Shown: positions 46,330 through 58,816 of the stretch, piece by piece
Position numbering within the stretch: position 1 is the first letter of the stretch
Layout of the letters: each line of letters opens with the position of its first letter
Origin: Apophysomyces variabilis
Taxonomy: Eukaryota > Mucoromycota > Mucoromycetes > Mucorales > Mucoraceae
DNA length: 64,000 nt
Direction: 5' to 3'
Assembly: GCA_002749535.1 (NCBI GenBank)
Contig: MZZL01000408.1
Coordinates: 1,603,465 to 1,667,464, forward strand
The notes under the pieces: generated by a model
Told to the model about the DNA's origin: nothing
Seen by the model: the letters and a program-made list of their open reading frames with translations, nothing else
Databases searched by the model: none
Position numbers and translations under genes: made by a program

Positions 46330-48761
46330 GACTATGCAAAAAAAAAAATAGCAGAAACGCGTTGATCTGGCATTTAAAAGGTATCCCAATGCTTTGTTTT
46401 ACTAGTCATTACCGATTATGCATAAAAGGGTTTCCGATGAAAGATAAGCGCCGACGCAGGCCGAAAAAAAAATAATTAAATTCCTTTGTAATGCAACATA
46501 TCTTTAAAGGAAAGAAGATCTCCTTGTCAGATTCTACACTTGGGGACATTGTTAGAAAGGTGATATAGGCTTTTTCCCCTGTACCCCTTCTCCCCTTGGC
46601 TCCCTCACCCGGAAACAAAGCCAAGATCATAGTCTTTTTGGTATAAACGTACCATTTCTACTCTTTTTTCTTGGATCCGTTCCTTTGGAACTTGTCGGGA
46701 GTCAAACCCATGAAGGAGTGGATGGACTCGACCGGTCATCCTTTTTTTTTTCTTTTTTCTTTTTGCTTTTTTACTAAATTACCTTGCATTAAAAGGGACC
46801 TTTTTCTTGTCATACATGATAAACCTCGCCAGGTCCCCTCATACTCTTGGTGTTCTTTTGCATTTGTTTTTTTCCTTGTTAGGTTTAGTATTAAATTATT
46901 CCCAATAGCTTAGATGCAATAAGAAACAATAATGACTTGCTTCATTTACATAAAGTAACTCTATAGCAACAAATAAGATTAGACGTGTAATTTTTAGTTA
47001 TCTTCATTTTCAAGCTGTCCCGCAAGAAGGAGTATGACGGGGGAAAGAGAGGAGGAGGATACCTGGAATTTTTTTTATTTAGCACTGACCTTGGATTTGC
47101 CTAACTGAATCTCGGAAAAGATAAAGCATTTTTTTAGTCCAGCTTGAGTTGGGTCACGCACGTGTTGCACCAAAGCCAGCTGTCTCACAAAGGACAGTGT
47201 TTTGGGATACGTTCAGGGTAACTTTTGGTTTGCGAAGCAAAAACTCAAGGACAATGATAAATTATCGGAATAATGGGGTCCCAACAAGAAATAAAGAACG
47301 TTCATATTTTTAGTTACTCGGACAACGATATACAAAAAGGACAAGTATCCTTCACCTTTTTAACAAAGCCTTTTCCCCTTGCTTTATCCTTTTTTTTTTT
47401 TTGGCAGGGTGAGTGATCGGTGCGCTAAAGGTCTAAAATAACCCAAAAAAAAAACATCGGTTGATCAAGAAGAAAATCCAAGGTAAACCTTAAATGGTGG
47501 AACCAGCCATTTGCAAAGAAAAGAAAAAAAAAAAGGCACATTTCCATTTATCCGGCTCTGCTCATTGCAGCAATGACGAACATGTGTTGTTACATGTAAC
47601 GACTCACTGCATAAAATCCCCGATCGTGGATTTAATATGTGGAATCAGCTCCTTTTTACGATACGCATGTCTACTTACTCATTTAAACGGGTGGCTGGAG
47701 ATTGTAGAATTTTTTTATCCTTTTTGGTTTTTCTTGAGACACCTACCCTGAACTATAAAGTTCACCATGGAAACGCAAAAAAAAAGAATAAAGGGGATGG
47801 GTTAGCTTAGATGCAGTGATGAGAACAAACATGAAGCTCGTACTTGACTGGCGTCAGCTTTATAGTGATCGTACACACGTGTCAAAGTTACAAGGGAGAC
47901 AGAGAGAAAAAGAAAAAGATTTGGAGATGCTCGTGCGTCATTCTTTTTTGGGCAGTTAAATGCAGGTGGAACTAGCAACTATATCAGGTACCTAGAAAAG
48001 GAAACCAATGGTTGCTATAGTCAACTAAGAAAGAATTGACATTGAATTGATAAGTTTGGTTAATATCAACAAATGGCTATATATTATGTATAAAAATATA
48101 AAACGCTAAAAGAGAAATGAATATATGCAAGATAACAAAGGAATGAGAGTTAATCAATGTTCTTGTCTATTCTATGTTTTATATATATATGTTATATTTT
48201 CTTTCCTGTCAATTTGGATGTGTATGGACAAATGTTGATGTTTCGTCAATGTTACCGAGATGCCCTTGCTCACGATCACCCGTGACCAAATGCGGGTTTT
48301 CTGAGCAAAAAGAAAAATTTTGGATATTTGGGATGAGGAACCGATCAATGTATCCAAGCATTCGGTTGAACTAGACTTGTTCTATGAGTACAAACAATTT
48401 AAAAAAACTTGTTCCCCCAAAGGCATGAAAGAAGAAAAAAACGCAAAAAGATCAACTTATTGGGCTTATGGAAAAAAAAGTATGTGTCTGTATATATAAG
48501 CCATTGGTTAGTATATCCTTACTTTTTTTTCTTTCTCTCTCTCTCTTTTTCTCCCTCTTCTCTTTCTTTTTCCTGTCCTTCTGATTTACTGACTTCTAAC
48601 GGAAAACTTTACTCTTCAGAAAAGAAAATTATTGCCCTGTCTTCTTTTTTTTTTCTTTATTTTACGTTATTTCATCCCTTCTACTTTGTCTATGAACTTC
48701 TCCCTCTAAACTTTTATTGGTTATTTTTCTTCTTTTTTCGTATGCTTCTTCATTCTTTGCC

Positions 48762-50373
48762 ATGACAATGTCCTCATTACCATTGCAAGGCAGTCATTCC
48801 GACATCGCCGAGACTAAAAAAAAGTTTGCTTCTTTGTGTTTCCGCACAACCAAAATGTTTTAACAACTACTTTAGATATCAACTTACCGTGCGTCAACAA
48901 CCACGCAAAGCAAGACTCTGCAGTTTTAAAGAGAAAGGTAAATTTTTATTTATTTTCGTATTCCTATTTGTCTTACATTGGCCAAAAAAATATATATACA
49001 TCAGTGGATCGTCGTCCTTTGGATCCTCCGCCCATTATCCAGTTGACGGCTGTAAATGACGAGTAAGTTCCATAGTCTATTGGAAATATAAAGTAAAAAG
49101 GGGTCTGAATCGAGCTAGAAGTCTTTCTTTTGCTTCTCTAGTCAATGCTACAATAATCCCTATTTCTTCCTCTATGCTACGTTAGTCACTAATGAAGGGG
49201 AGGAACTGCATTTCTCAAACGGAACAAAGACAACTGCCGGGTCAGTGGTTCAGTCCGTGCACAAGCTCAAGGACGTAGATAACAAAGGTTATTGTCATAT
49301 TCCTATTAACGAATGCCTGTCAATCGCCTAATATCGCCTTTTCTTTTTTCAGATGGCGGTTTCTTTATTTTTGCTGATATCAGTGTACGATTGGAAGGTC
49401 AATTCAAGCTCAAGTTCACATTATTTGAGATTGTTGGGTAGGTGCAGGGGACTTGTATTGACTTACAACCAGATGACATTGACAAGGGGGTTTGGGCTCT
49501 TCACTATCCTAGATCGGAAGTGCATAGCCTGTGTTCTGTGCTCTCAGATTCTTTCCAAGTATATTCACCAAAATGTAAATGTTCATCTACTTTTTTTTTT
49601 CATTACTCTTTTTCTGTGTATGCGCGTGTTTCGTACGTGCGTACGTGTTTTTGTTATGTATGCTATTGCTAATTTTGTTGTGCATGTAGGCTTTCCGGGA
49701 ATGTCTGGTAAAAAGATAACCACAAGACTGCCATTCTGTTAAGAAATGCCTGCTTATCTCAATTTGCCACATAGAATCGACATTTCTGACACGCTCCTTT
49801 TCTGATCAAGGGGTGCGTATTCGCATTCGTAAGGAAACAAGAGTCAAAACGACAACGTAAGGCGTCTTTGATCTGTTGTCTTGACTTTAGCATTAAAGAA
49901 AAACTTCTTGTTTCTATAGGAAGCGGAGACGTGGCATGGATGAAAGACGTGATTCGGAAGAAACATCGTCTACTACGTTCTCGGGATCACCTCGTTACCG
50001 TCCGACGTTGCCTTCACCTACAGAAATACTGACAACAATGAACACAAATCACGTCATGTCAATGGACAATTTACTTTTGTCCGATGTATCTCAAAGCTCG
50101 TCTGCATATTATCCGCATTATCATGCACCATCCGAGTCGTCCCGATCATCAGCAGGTGTCTACGCACGCAAGCTACCACCACCTCTTCCTCGAGGTCCAG
50201 GGACACCACCATCTCAACCTACAGTAGCAACAACGTCGTCGCCTGTAAGCATGGATTACTTTTATTATTGCTCTTCATCACCTGAACCAACACCTGCATC
50301 ATCGTATAGCTTACCCTATACACGCACACGCTATGGAGACCCACGACCACCTTTATTTGATCATCATGAATAA
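48762..50373 (+). CDS. Velvet-domain transcription regulator (VosA/VelB/VelC group)
   Basis: Nine exons: 48762-48823, 48876-48937, 49005-49062, 49142-49287, 49353-49437, 49513-49574, 49690-49707, 49775-49856, 49920-50373 (342 residues, all phases close). The velvet domain spans about residues 20-200: YQLTVRQQPRKARLC, DRRPLDPPPIIQL, NPYFFLYATLV, GSVVQSVHKLKD, GFFIFADISVRLEGQFKLKF, SDSFQVYSPK, then FPGMS, S-x-F-SDQGVRIRIRK. Velvet proteins bind DNA through an NF-kB-like fold and control sporulation and secondary metabolism, usually as homo- or heterodimers. The C-terminal 150 residues are Ser/Pro-rich and disordered, likely a transactivation or interaction tail. The exact subgroup is not resolved by eye. 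Confidence 0.92.
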
Positions 50374-52557
50374 TTTTTTTCTTTCCCATTTTCAATGTTT
50401 TTCTATATCTAGTTCGTTATATACCATGCATTCTTTTTTTATATATTTCTTTTTGTTTTTTTTTTTCAAAGTTAGCCCTATGTTTTTAGAAGAGAAGAAT
50501 TTATGCACCCACTGACAGACAAACAAACAAGGAAAAAAAGAGAGAAAAGAGAAAAAAGAAAAATAGCATGGCCTACTTTGGAATGATGGTTCCCATTTTA
50601 GTTTGGTGATCGACCGGCGCGTCAAAACAGTAAGGTACACACACAAATCTGGCAAAGCAAAAAAAAAAAATCGGGGGTCAGTGACATTTCGATCATGCAT
50701 GGATGTATTCCGTATTGTGAACTTGCTAGATTGAAAAGGCTTGGTTTTATGGAACACCTTAAATGCTTACCCCCATCTTTGCTATTTCTTCCTTTTTGAC
50801 ATACATTGACAAAACAAAAAGATCAAACAACTTGAATGAAACATAAGACACTAGTCCTAAGGAGAAGCAAAGGAGGGTTTGGAAAAACCAAAGGCCATTG
50901 AGACAAATGGACCCATTCCTATCTCCTTACTTCCTTCAACTTAGCTTTGTTTCTATCCTACTGTCCAGATTCTATCACATAGACATGCTAACCCCCAAAA
51001 AAAGGAGAAGGATGGTTTCACAAATGTCATTTGTCTTTTTGCAATGGACTGGAAGCTATTCTTCAAACATGACCTGACTTTCTGTTTTACTTGAGATCAT
51101 CTGTAAAAAACTGAATCAAAGCCTAGTAACAGTCTCTTTCATAGGGTTGATCAACTTCTAGGCACAATTTGTTATCACAACTGTGGTTCCTATCTGAAGA
51201 ATAGCGTGTCACTTGCTTGTTTGCATGACAACATCGTACATGAGTATAATTCTTAATATAAAATAAACATTCTTCTTCCTTCTCAACTCTGGCAGCTTGC
51301 CTGACATTCCATGCTCCTGTTCCATTTTTCTTTTAGTTTATCATAGCATGCCCAATAAACACTATTTTTTTCGTGCAACCTTACATGTTTCATGGTCTCT
51401 TGGCCCTAATGACGTCCTTAGAGAACCCAAACATATGTTAGTTCGATTAATTCTCTAGTCTTTATATGCTATTGTAATGGTATTCAATGCTAACAGATTC
51501 AGGTTGGATATTGAAGAGAACTACGTTACTTTTACCCTTTTGGGCCGCAGTCTTGATCAAATTACCTGCAGACAAAGAACAAACGGGGGTTGGAGGAGTA
51601 TGGCGGCTGTGTAACATCGAGGTTAGAAAGAAAATTTATTTCGCTGGTGTCCTGGTATTTTTTTTTTTTCTTTGTACGTGTGTATAGCCAAGGAGGTGAT
51701 ATGTTGCGCAAGATCAAGTATGAGATAAGCTTTTTGGTTTTACATTGCTTTTTATTGGAAAAAAAGAAGGTATTAGAATATAAAGCAATGGATTTAGGTT
51801 GCCATTCACAACGAATGTCACCAGTCCAAGAAGGAAAGGGGTGAGGGCAGGAAGGGGTTAGGTGTGAAATGACACAGGCTGCGGCTTTCCATGACTGCAC
51901 GTGAACATCAAGTGGCCCCGTGTAGATGGAACAGTGAGTGAAAGAAAAGAGAAAGAGAAGAAACAAAAAAAAGAAAGAAGTCCTTTATTGATAGGATCTG
52001 GCTATAAAGCAAAAAGAAGTTATGTAAAATAGAGGATATCCTTTTTGGATTTATGAGTCGCCCATCGGTCTCTTTTCTTTTTCTTTTTTCATCTTTGTCC
52101 CTCTTTCCACATACCCCCAAAAGAAAGAAAAAAGCATGTTTAATCTATGCACACAACACAAACTGACAATCTAAAATGGGCGTTTCTCAGCTTAGATTTC
52201 TTTTAAAATGCCGTTATGTGTAACCTTTGATAGCCAGTCCCCATCGTCTGCCACACGCAATGACTGGTGCGGACCATGAATTGACCAGAGCCAATATCAA
52301 CACAGCACCAAAATCGAGCCCCAATTTGGGTCCATTTTAACTACGTCACCAGTAACTTATCCAATCAAATCATTTAAAGTGACTGAAACATCACCATAAG
52401 CCTCCTTTTGCCAGATTTTACGGTCCCCGCCGCCTCAGTTTTTTTCCACTCTTTTTTTATCGAGACACCTTGCCTTCTTTGAAAGTGTCGACGCTGCATT
52501 TGGCAACTCCTTTTTCATAATTGGAAATACACCGTACCTTACCCTCAAAGAGCAGAG
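50374..52557. other. Intergenic, about 2.2 kb
   Basis: No supported gene. It contains AT-rich homopolymer tracts and, close to the MADS-box start, a CCAAT motif (about 52360) in a likely promoter region. Frames such as minus 51562-51966 are low-complexity. Confidence 0.4.
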
Positions 52558-53979
52558 ATGAACCCAAGCCAACTCAATCCGGACCTGGGCGAGCCGTCCA
52601 GACCCACACCATCCGTGGAGGCCATGAAGAAGGCCGGCAAGAAACACATGGACGACGAAGAAAATGACTCGGGCGATGATTCCGAGAGTGAAAAGCCGTC
52701 GAGACGCTCCGGCAGACGCAAGATCAAGATTGAGTACATCGAAGACAAGAACCGCAGACATATCACCTTCTCCAAGCGAAAAGCTGGTATTATGAAGAAG
52801 GTGAGAAAAGAAAAAAAATAAGAAAATACGCGTTGGCACGGGGAACTTAATTTTTTTTTGGTCTTTTTTAATTTTTTTGTTAACCAAGGCGTATGAGTTG
52901 AGCACCTTGACAGGCACACAGGTGTTGTTGCTGGTTGTCTCGGAGACAGGTCTAGTTTACACCTTCACTACAGTCAAATTACAGGTAAAATAGATCTTTT
53001 TGTTGTTTGCTTGATATTGTTGTCATTTTTACATTTAACTTTTTTGTTTTTCTTTGTAGCCGGTAAGGAGAATCACCAAAAAGAGAATCAAGCATCGTGT
53101 GTACTGATTGCAAGTCCTTTTTACATCGTGCCTTTTTGTTGTTGTTTTTTATTTCTTTTGCTTTGTTGTGTATGAATCACTTTTTTAGATTGTGACAAAG
53201 CCAGAAGGAAAGAATCTTATCCAGGCTTGTTTGAATGCACCTGACCCGATTCCCGGTGAATCATCTTCGGTAAGAATTTTTTTCTTTATTCTTTTCTGTA
53301 TAATGCAGTAATAGAAGAAAAAAGACAAGAAAAGGGTAAGGGGATGGTAACTAACAAAAAATTTGTTGTCTTTTCTGTTATCTACACTAGGTGAGTGATG
53401 CAGCATACAATAACAATGGAGGATCACCCAGAGTGGATGACAAAAAGGCATATGAAGAAAAGAAGGTAATTAGACAAAGAAAAGAATAAGACAATGAAAT
53501 GCTTAAAATTGCATTGCAACGTTCTGTTTTAGGACACGGCCCCGGCTCAACCGCCTGCGCCTGCATCCACTCAATATGGTGGTGGCTCGAGCGCTGCAGG
53601 ATATCAACCTCAGGCCTATGCCACAACCCATCAACAAGTGGCTGCTCAACAACAGGCTGCTGCCGCTGCCGCTGCTGCTGCTCCTGGTCAGCCAATGTCG
53701 AATGTGAATAGCAGCTATGGTCATCCAGGTTATATGAATGCTGCTGCTCAATATCAACAGCCCCAGCAACAATCACAACAACCTTATGGACAGATGCCAC
53801 AGCCTTTCTATGGGAACCAGCAGGCTCCTCCCCATCACTATATGCCGCATCAGCCAGCCCATGCGGGGTACTGGCCTCAGACTTCCAACGCAGGACCTCC
53901 CGCGGGGACCAACGCTATCCCGAGACAAGAGCATTCGCCAGCAGATGATAAAGCAAGGAGAGGTGTCGTGAAAAAGTAG
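52558..53979 (+). CDS. MCM1: MADS-box transcription factor, SRF/MCM1 type, with a 3-nt exon
   Basis: Six exons: 52558-52800, 52889-52984, 53060-53062, 53189-53269, 53391-53465, 53533-53979 (314 residues). The MADS box (about residues 52-108) reads GRRKIKIEYIEDKNRRHITF, then SKRKAGIMKK before the first intron, then AYELSTLTGTQVLLLV. The SAM-type extension continues KLQ-P-IVTKPEGKNLIQACLN. The Pro comes from a three-base exon CCG with perfect AG and GTAAGG borders; without it the universally conserved QP junction would be lost. An acidic N-terminus precedes the box; the C-terminal half is rich in Gln, Ala, Pro and Tyr, as in Mcm1/Umc1 activators. It binds CArG-like sites with partner factors. 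Confidence 0.93.
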
Positions 53980-54878
53980 CATTGATATCCGGATGTGTTT
54001 TCTTTCTTTGTCCTTTCCCTTTAACCTCATCAAGTTATCTTTTTCATGAAACCCCAAATCTTTTTGCAAGGGAAGAAAGAGAGAAGAAAAACAAGATATT
54101 GGAAATTGAATGATGTAGCTTTCTTTTTTTTGTTTCCTTTTTCTCATTCACAGACACTTTCTTTCGCTCGCTCACTCTCTTCTTTTTCTTTTTTTTTATC
54201 TCTTCATTGGAAATCATATCTATTTTTTTTTACTCCTTTTTCTTCTTTCTTTTTTCGTTGTTTGCGGGAAAGAAAATGATTGAATTGAAATTATGCTCTT
54301 AGTGTAGGGATTGACATTTGGTTGGGCACAGCATGGAGTATAGGAGGAAGGGTAAAAGTATAACAAATAGGTGTAATTTTGGAACGCGCCTACTTGTAAA
54401 CATCAGGATTATACGCTCGGAATACATACTTAGAGGAGTACTTATTTTCCCGTGCCCACCCATATCGCCTTAATGATATCTATCTCCGGGTGGATCAACG
54501 GGTTACGGGGTGTTTGACACCTCTAACAAAGGATGGACCATGTTGTTATTTGACGATCTTATCGGTCAAAAAGTCCATGTCAAAAAGAAAGCTATGCTAT
54601 TTCTTGGTTTTCTTTTCTACAGGCCATATTCCAATCTAAGATCTAATGAAACCACAGCATCACAGTAAGGATATTACTTGCCTTCATTGCGATTATGTAG
54701 CTCTATTCATGATTTTTGCTTTGTCTTGTTCTACGGAATCATACCGTAGTCCCCAACGGTTGGGTTTGATGTCCCGCTCGAATTTCATGTGTCAGAAAAA
54801 AAAAAGCCTTGATTGATTGAGTTGGGAGAATTTCCTCTCTCTCTTTTTCTTTTTTCTTTGTGCCGGCTCATAGTAGAA
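53980..54878. other. Intergenic spacer, about 900 bp
   Basis: CT-rich 3' region of the MADS-box gene and the promoter of the next gene. No coding feature is seen. Confidence 0.4.
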
Positions 54879-55910
54879 ATGGCAGAAGGTCAGCTGAAAC
54901 CCAAGCATCCCTAATAATGATACGCAGACACAACATAGCCATTGACATGCGACCAATCTCCCCTTTTCCCCCGCCATTTTCTTTCTTTCTGACCCCTCTT
55001 TCCTTGCCAATCTATAGCAAAGTCAGCTCCCGTCAAATCCCAGTCTGCTGTTCAGACTTACCTGGCTGCCTATAACCTCGCGTCATTCCTCGGTTGGGCT
55101 GCGATCTTCTATTTGACAATCTCGGAATTGATACGCACACAAGGCAAATATGAAGCCGTGGCTACCATCGTATGGAATACACTGATCTATGTGCAATCGG
55201 CTGCTGTGTTCGAGGCAAGTGCGAGGCCAAAAAAAAAAAACAAAACAGGATCACTCATGTTCAACGACTTTTTTCCTTAGGTTATTCATGCTGCCTTGGG
55301 TAAAAAGAAAAGGCACACAGGCGCAATCTCCCATGAACGCGCGTTGTGTAGATACATGTTGAAGAGAAAGCCATCTCATCACTAGATTTTTTTGTCATTT
55401 TTAGGACTGGTACGAGCGCCCATTGGCACCACCCTTATGCAGGTCTTGTCGCGATTGTTCTTGGTTTGGGGCGTCAATGCCATGTTTCCCGAAGTGCGTA
55501 CTCATTGGTCCTTCAGCTCCATGATGATTGCTTGGTCCATTGCTGAATGCGTCCGTTATGCCTACTATTTCTTTAACCTGACCTCATCTGTCCCTGGTTT
55601 CTTGGTCTGGGCTCGCTACACCTTGTTCTTGATCCTGTACCCTACCGGTGTTGGTTCTGAACTGATGATGGTCTACCAATCACTGCCCTATGCGAAAGAA
55701 TACAACCCTGCTTATTTCTACGGACTGATCGGTGTTTCCTTGGTTTATCTGCCAGGTAAGAAACGAAAAGAATGAGAAAGAGATCTTTTCCATGGCTACA
55801 GGGACCCTATCTGTTTAACACAATTTTGTTTAGGATTCCCTGTTTTATTCTCCCATATGCTTACTCAACGTCGCAAGTACCTTCGTGGCACTGCAAAGAA
55901 AGCACAATAA
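54879..55910 (+). CDS. PHS1: Very-long-chain (3R)-3-hydroxyacyl-CoA dehydratase
   Basis: Exons 54879-54888, 55018-55214, 55281-55299, 55405-55755, 55834-55910 give 217 residues, the normal family length. This ER enzyme removes water from 3-hydroxyacyl-CoA in very-long-chain fatty acid elongation. TYLAAYNLASFLGWA starts the first membrane helix; VIHAALGLVRAP is created across two introns; the catalytic Tyr/Glu pair lies in YPTGVGSE; and a basic Lys/Arg-rich tail (RRKYLRGTAKKAQ) resembles an ER-retention end. The first exon encodes only three residues plus one base. The second intron begins with GC rather than GT (GAG|GCAAGT). Confidence 0.93.
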
Positions 55911-56012
55911 ATAAAAAAAACATCTGGTTTCCTTCTTCTTTCTTTTCCTTTAGTTTTGATTTTATTGAATATCTCATCTGTGCAAATGGCTGTTTATGTC
56001 TGCTTATATTGT

Positions 56013-56225
56013 TTAGAACGTCGTGTCTATTATACCTCCTGATGAAATAGCGTAGGAGGCTTCGTTTTCAGGCATATCCGGTGAATCGTATATTTTTGCT
56101 ACGCGTTCTTCTCCACGACCCTTACGAAGATAAACGCGGGTTGCCGACCTAAATAATAATCCTACCCCCTTTATTCCTCTAACCCACATTGACATCATTC
56201 AACTTACGCGTGAGCCTAACAAAGG

Positions 56226-56287
<62 letters not shown>

Positions 56288-57883
56288 CTCAGTGTCATTG
56301 TCTTTCCCCCCTTTTTTTTTAACTTTATCTACGCGCTATGAACACAATTGGAACTTACCAGGACGTGACCGCCCACAGGTTTCTTGGGATCCGATACGAA
56401 GACCATGCCTCCTGTCATGTTTTGGTTGCTCTTTATAAAAGAAAAGAAGGAAAAAGATGGGCGATTTACCTCCTGGATCCGATGAGACTTGATTTGTCAC
56501 GAAAACCGCGACATTGTATTCATCTGATATTTTGATCAATCGGTTCAACATTTGATTTAGTTTTTGCTGCCTGTCGGCTAATTCGCCTCGACCTGAATAG
56601 TCGCATCGGAAAAGAGAAATAATAGAATCTACCACCTAGAGTAAAATATTACAATTTAAAGATAACGGCAGTTAGTTTTTCTTTGTATTGCATAACTTTT
56701 TCTTTGGTTTGCTTAACCAGAAGGCGGTAGACGCCTTTATCTTCGGCGAATCGAGCGGCAATCTCGGTTAATAATTCCATTTGATGATCACTATTCCAAG
56801 CTCTTGCAACGATAATGTTATCCAATGCTGCCTCCGCATCAACGCCGAATCTGTCAGCAATAGCTCTGATTCTATCTGGACGGAACGTTCCTTCAGTGTC
56901 AATGTAGGCTGCAAAAGAAAAGAAACGGTATAAATAAGTTTTAGAGAGTCCATAAGACCGAGAGATCATTGATCATCCTTTGGGCTTTGCATTTTCTTTT
57001 TTAGCTTCATACCTGCTTTTCCATTTGCTCCTCCACTATGTGGAGGAAGCTGGGCCTGAACGCAGAGTGTATGGGCTAATTGGGTTTTTCCCGTCCGATA
57101 TTCCCCAAAGACTTTAATCAATGCATTACAATGGGGTTAACAGGAATAGATAGATTGATAGCATGCGATCGTATCAGTTATTTTACTCTTGCTCTTTAAC
57201 ACTGTACCTTCCGTGATAGACATGCTTTGGATACCGCCTCCCAAAAGAGCATCAAAGTGTTTGCAACCCGTCGAGATCCTGAATACTTTTTCTCTGAATT
57301 TCGCGATTTCCGTAGCCGTTTTAAATCCAGAAGACTAAGAGAGACAGTGAGGAAAAGGTGTTGTTGTGATATGACCATAGATCGCATTTTCCTTGTCTTT
57401 GCCTTTACCTCGGATTTCGCAGCTGCATCTTGAATTTTGTCTACTTTAGTTTCCGACAGTCCCTTTATTCTTAACAGATTCTTTTTGGTGGTCATTTGGA
57501 CGCCCTAAAAATGAAAATGGCTGAGTTTAGGGAACGAAAAATCTACGGGATAAGCGGGGAAGTTTACCCGGATAGTCCATATGCCGGCGCTCTTGAGTTT
57601 GTTAATATCCACCATCCCGATGCCGTGTGCCTAAAGCGATGGATGCATACCATAAGGACAGATGAAACAATATCCATGAAAGCAAAAGTACCTGCAGATT
57701 ATCTACTTCCATATAAAATGGCTTTGATGAAAAAGAAAAAAACTGTTAAATCCATACACAGTACATTGGATGCTTTTATACCTGGTCATCTATTTCCTCG
57801 TCCGAAAGGGCATCAACCACTTGATCTTCTTGTGTGGGTGTTTCTGAAGAAGCAATGGATGATTCGCGTTTGCGCGGCGGCAT
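56013..57883 (-). CDS. DMC1: DMC1 meiotic recombinase (RecA/Rad51 family), with an 8-nt exon
   Basis: Eleven minus-strand exons: 57782-57883, 57692-57721, 57568-57630, 57409-57504, 57208-57334, 57013-57111, 56718-56908, 56470-56635, 56359-56411, 56208-56215, 56013-56148 (356 residues, every phase closes). The HhH region reads [17 protein letters not shown] then [18 protein letters not shown], the Dmc1-type form. Walker A is GEYRTGKT (about 142-149) and Walker [10 protein letters not shown] (about 237). [18 protein letters not shown] and [13 protein letters not shown] near the end favour Dmc1 over Rad51. It forms filaments on single-stranded DNA for interhomologue exchange in meiosis. An 8-nt exon (56208-56215) supplies the conserved AHA before SATR. 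Confidence 0.94.
56228..56285. repeat. GA microsatellite inside a DMC1 intron
   Basis: An uninterrupted run of about 28-29 GA dinucleotides in the intron between the 8-nt exon and exon 56359-56411 of the minus-strand DMC1 gene. On the transcribed strand this is a CT run upstream of the 3' splice site, so it also acts as an unusually long polypyrimidine stretch. Confidence 0.95.
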
Positions 57884-58730
57884 AATGAAGAATGCGTATA
57901 GAAAGAGAAGAAAGAGGAAGAAAGAGGAAAGAGGATTCGAGATATCATGATAAACGGTCACATATGTTGCAGGATTGAAAGATTGAACGCACAAGAGGAT
58001 ATCTCCTTTCTGTGACTCCATTTTAATAACATCCGTTCTTTCTGGGCAAAAGCGAAAAGGAGATGACCTATTCGAGAGACAGAGAGAGAAAGAGAGAGGT
58101 GTTGCGTATTTTACCATTACGACAGGTGATCCTGCCATGGGTTAGGATCTTCCTGCTACACTTGTCTAAATTGGCCCAATTGTCAAATAAGCAAGCGTGA
58201 TACAAGCGATTTCCCCGCATAGACAACTGTGGTATAGGATTGTATGCTAGGATGTGGCACAGTCACACCCTTTGCCTTCTATCTATCGAGGTATAGACGG
58301 GGACAACGGGTTCATGCTTAGGGGTAAAATGGTGGATAAGCTATTGCGCCATTTTCTTATGCTTATTGTCACAGAACCGATGTTTATTTTGGGTTACCAT
58401 CATGCGCAAATAAAGGCCCGTAACAGGGCCTACTTATTCTTGTATTTTAAGTGAACCTTAGATCGAAACAGAAATAATTTCTGCTGTACAAAGTGTCGTT
58501 TGTGTTATGGAATGTAACCTTTTCATTAGTTAATGAGAGTCCTTCCAAGCGGTAACCAGACCACCGGTTGTTCCACCATCAGATAGAAGGCGGTTTTCCG
58601 GAATTGGTTCGTACTGAGTTTTAATATCATCCGAAGAAGGGAAATGAACGAATCATAGAAGTGTGGGGCCGTTCCTGACAAATCAACACGCCACTCATCC
58701 TCCACCTATCGGAACATATTGAAAAAAAGG
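57884..58730. other. Intergenic spacer, about 850 bp
   Basis: 5' region of DMC1 (minus) and upstream region of the small gene at 58817. No other coding feature is supported. Confidence 0.4.
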
Positions 58731-58739
58731 TATATAAAA
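58731..58739 (+). promoter_or_regulatory. TATA box upstream of a small open frame
   Basis: TATATAAAA lies about 80 bp upstream of an ATG (58817), with a pyrimidine-rich stretch in between. The spacing is typical of a transcribed fungal gene. Confidence 0.5.
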
Positions 58740-58816
58740 TGGCCTATAGCGCAAATGAATCCCTCTTTTTTTAACTTTCTTACATCTTCATTAAAAAACA
58801 AACTTGTTTTACCATC

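Larger units (their letters stand above)
44484..48761. other. Long gene-poor region, about 4.3 kb
   Basis: No frame exceeds about 85 codons with recognisable content. The stretch holds a CT-rich microsatellite near 45485-45520, a 12-bp hairpin at 46289-46329, many homopolymer A/T tracts and, from 48530 on, long CT-rich tracts typical of a fungal promoter or 5' leader. Much of it may be the regulatory region of the velvet gene. Confidence 0.45.

Noticed and set aside
49353..49742. 129-codon plus-strand frame within the velvet gene
   Set aside because: It is an unspliced read-through in the wrong frame; the velvet exons explain the region.
52558..52821. MADS-box gene ending after 87 codons
   Set aside because: The apparent stop is inside the first intron (GTGAGA donor at 52801); the MADS domain continues in exon 2.
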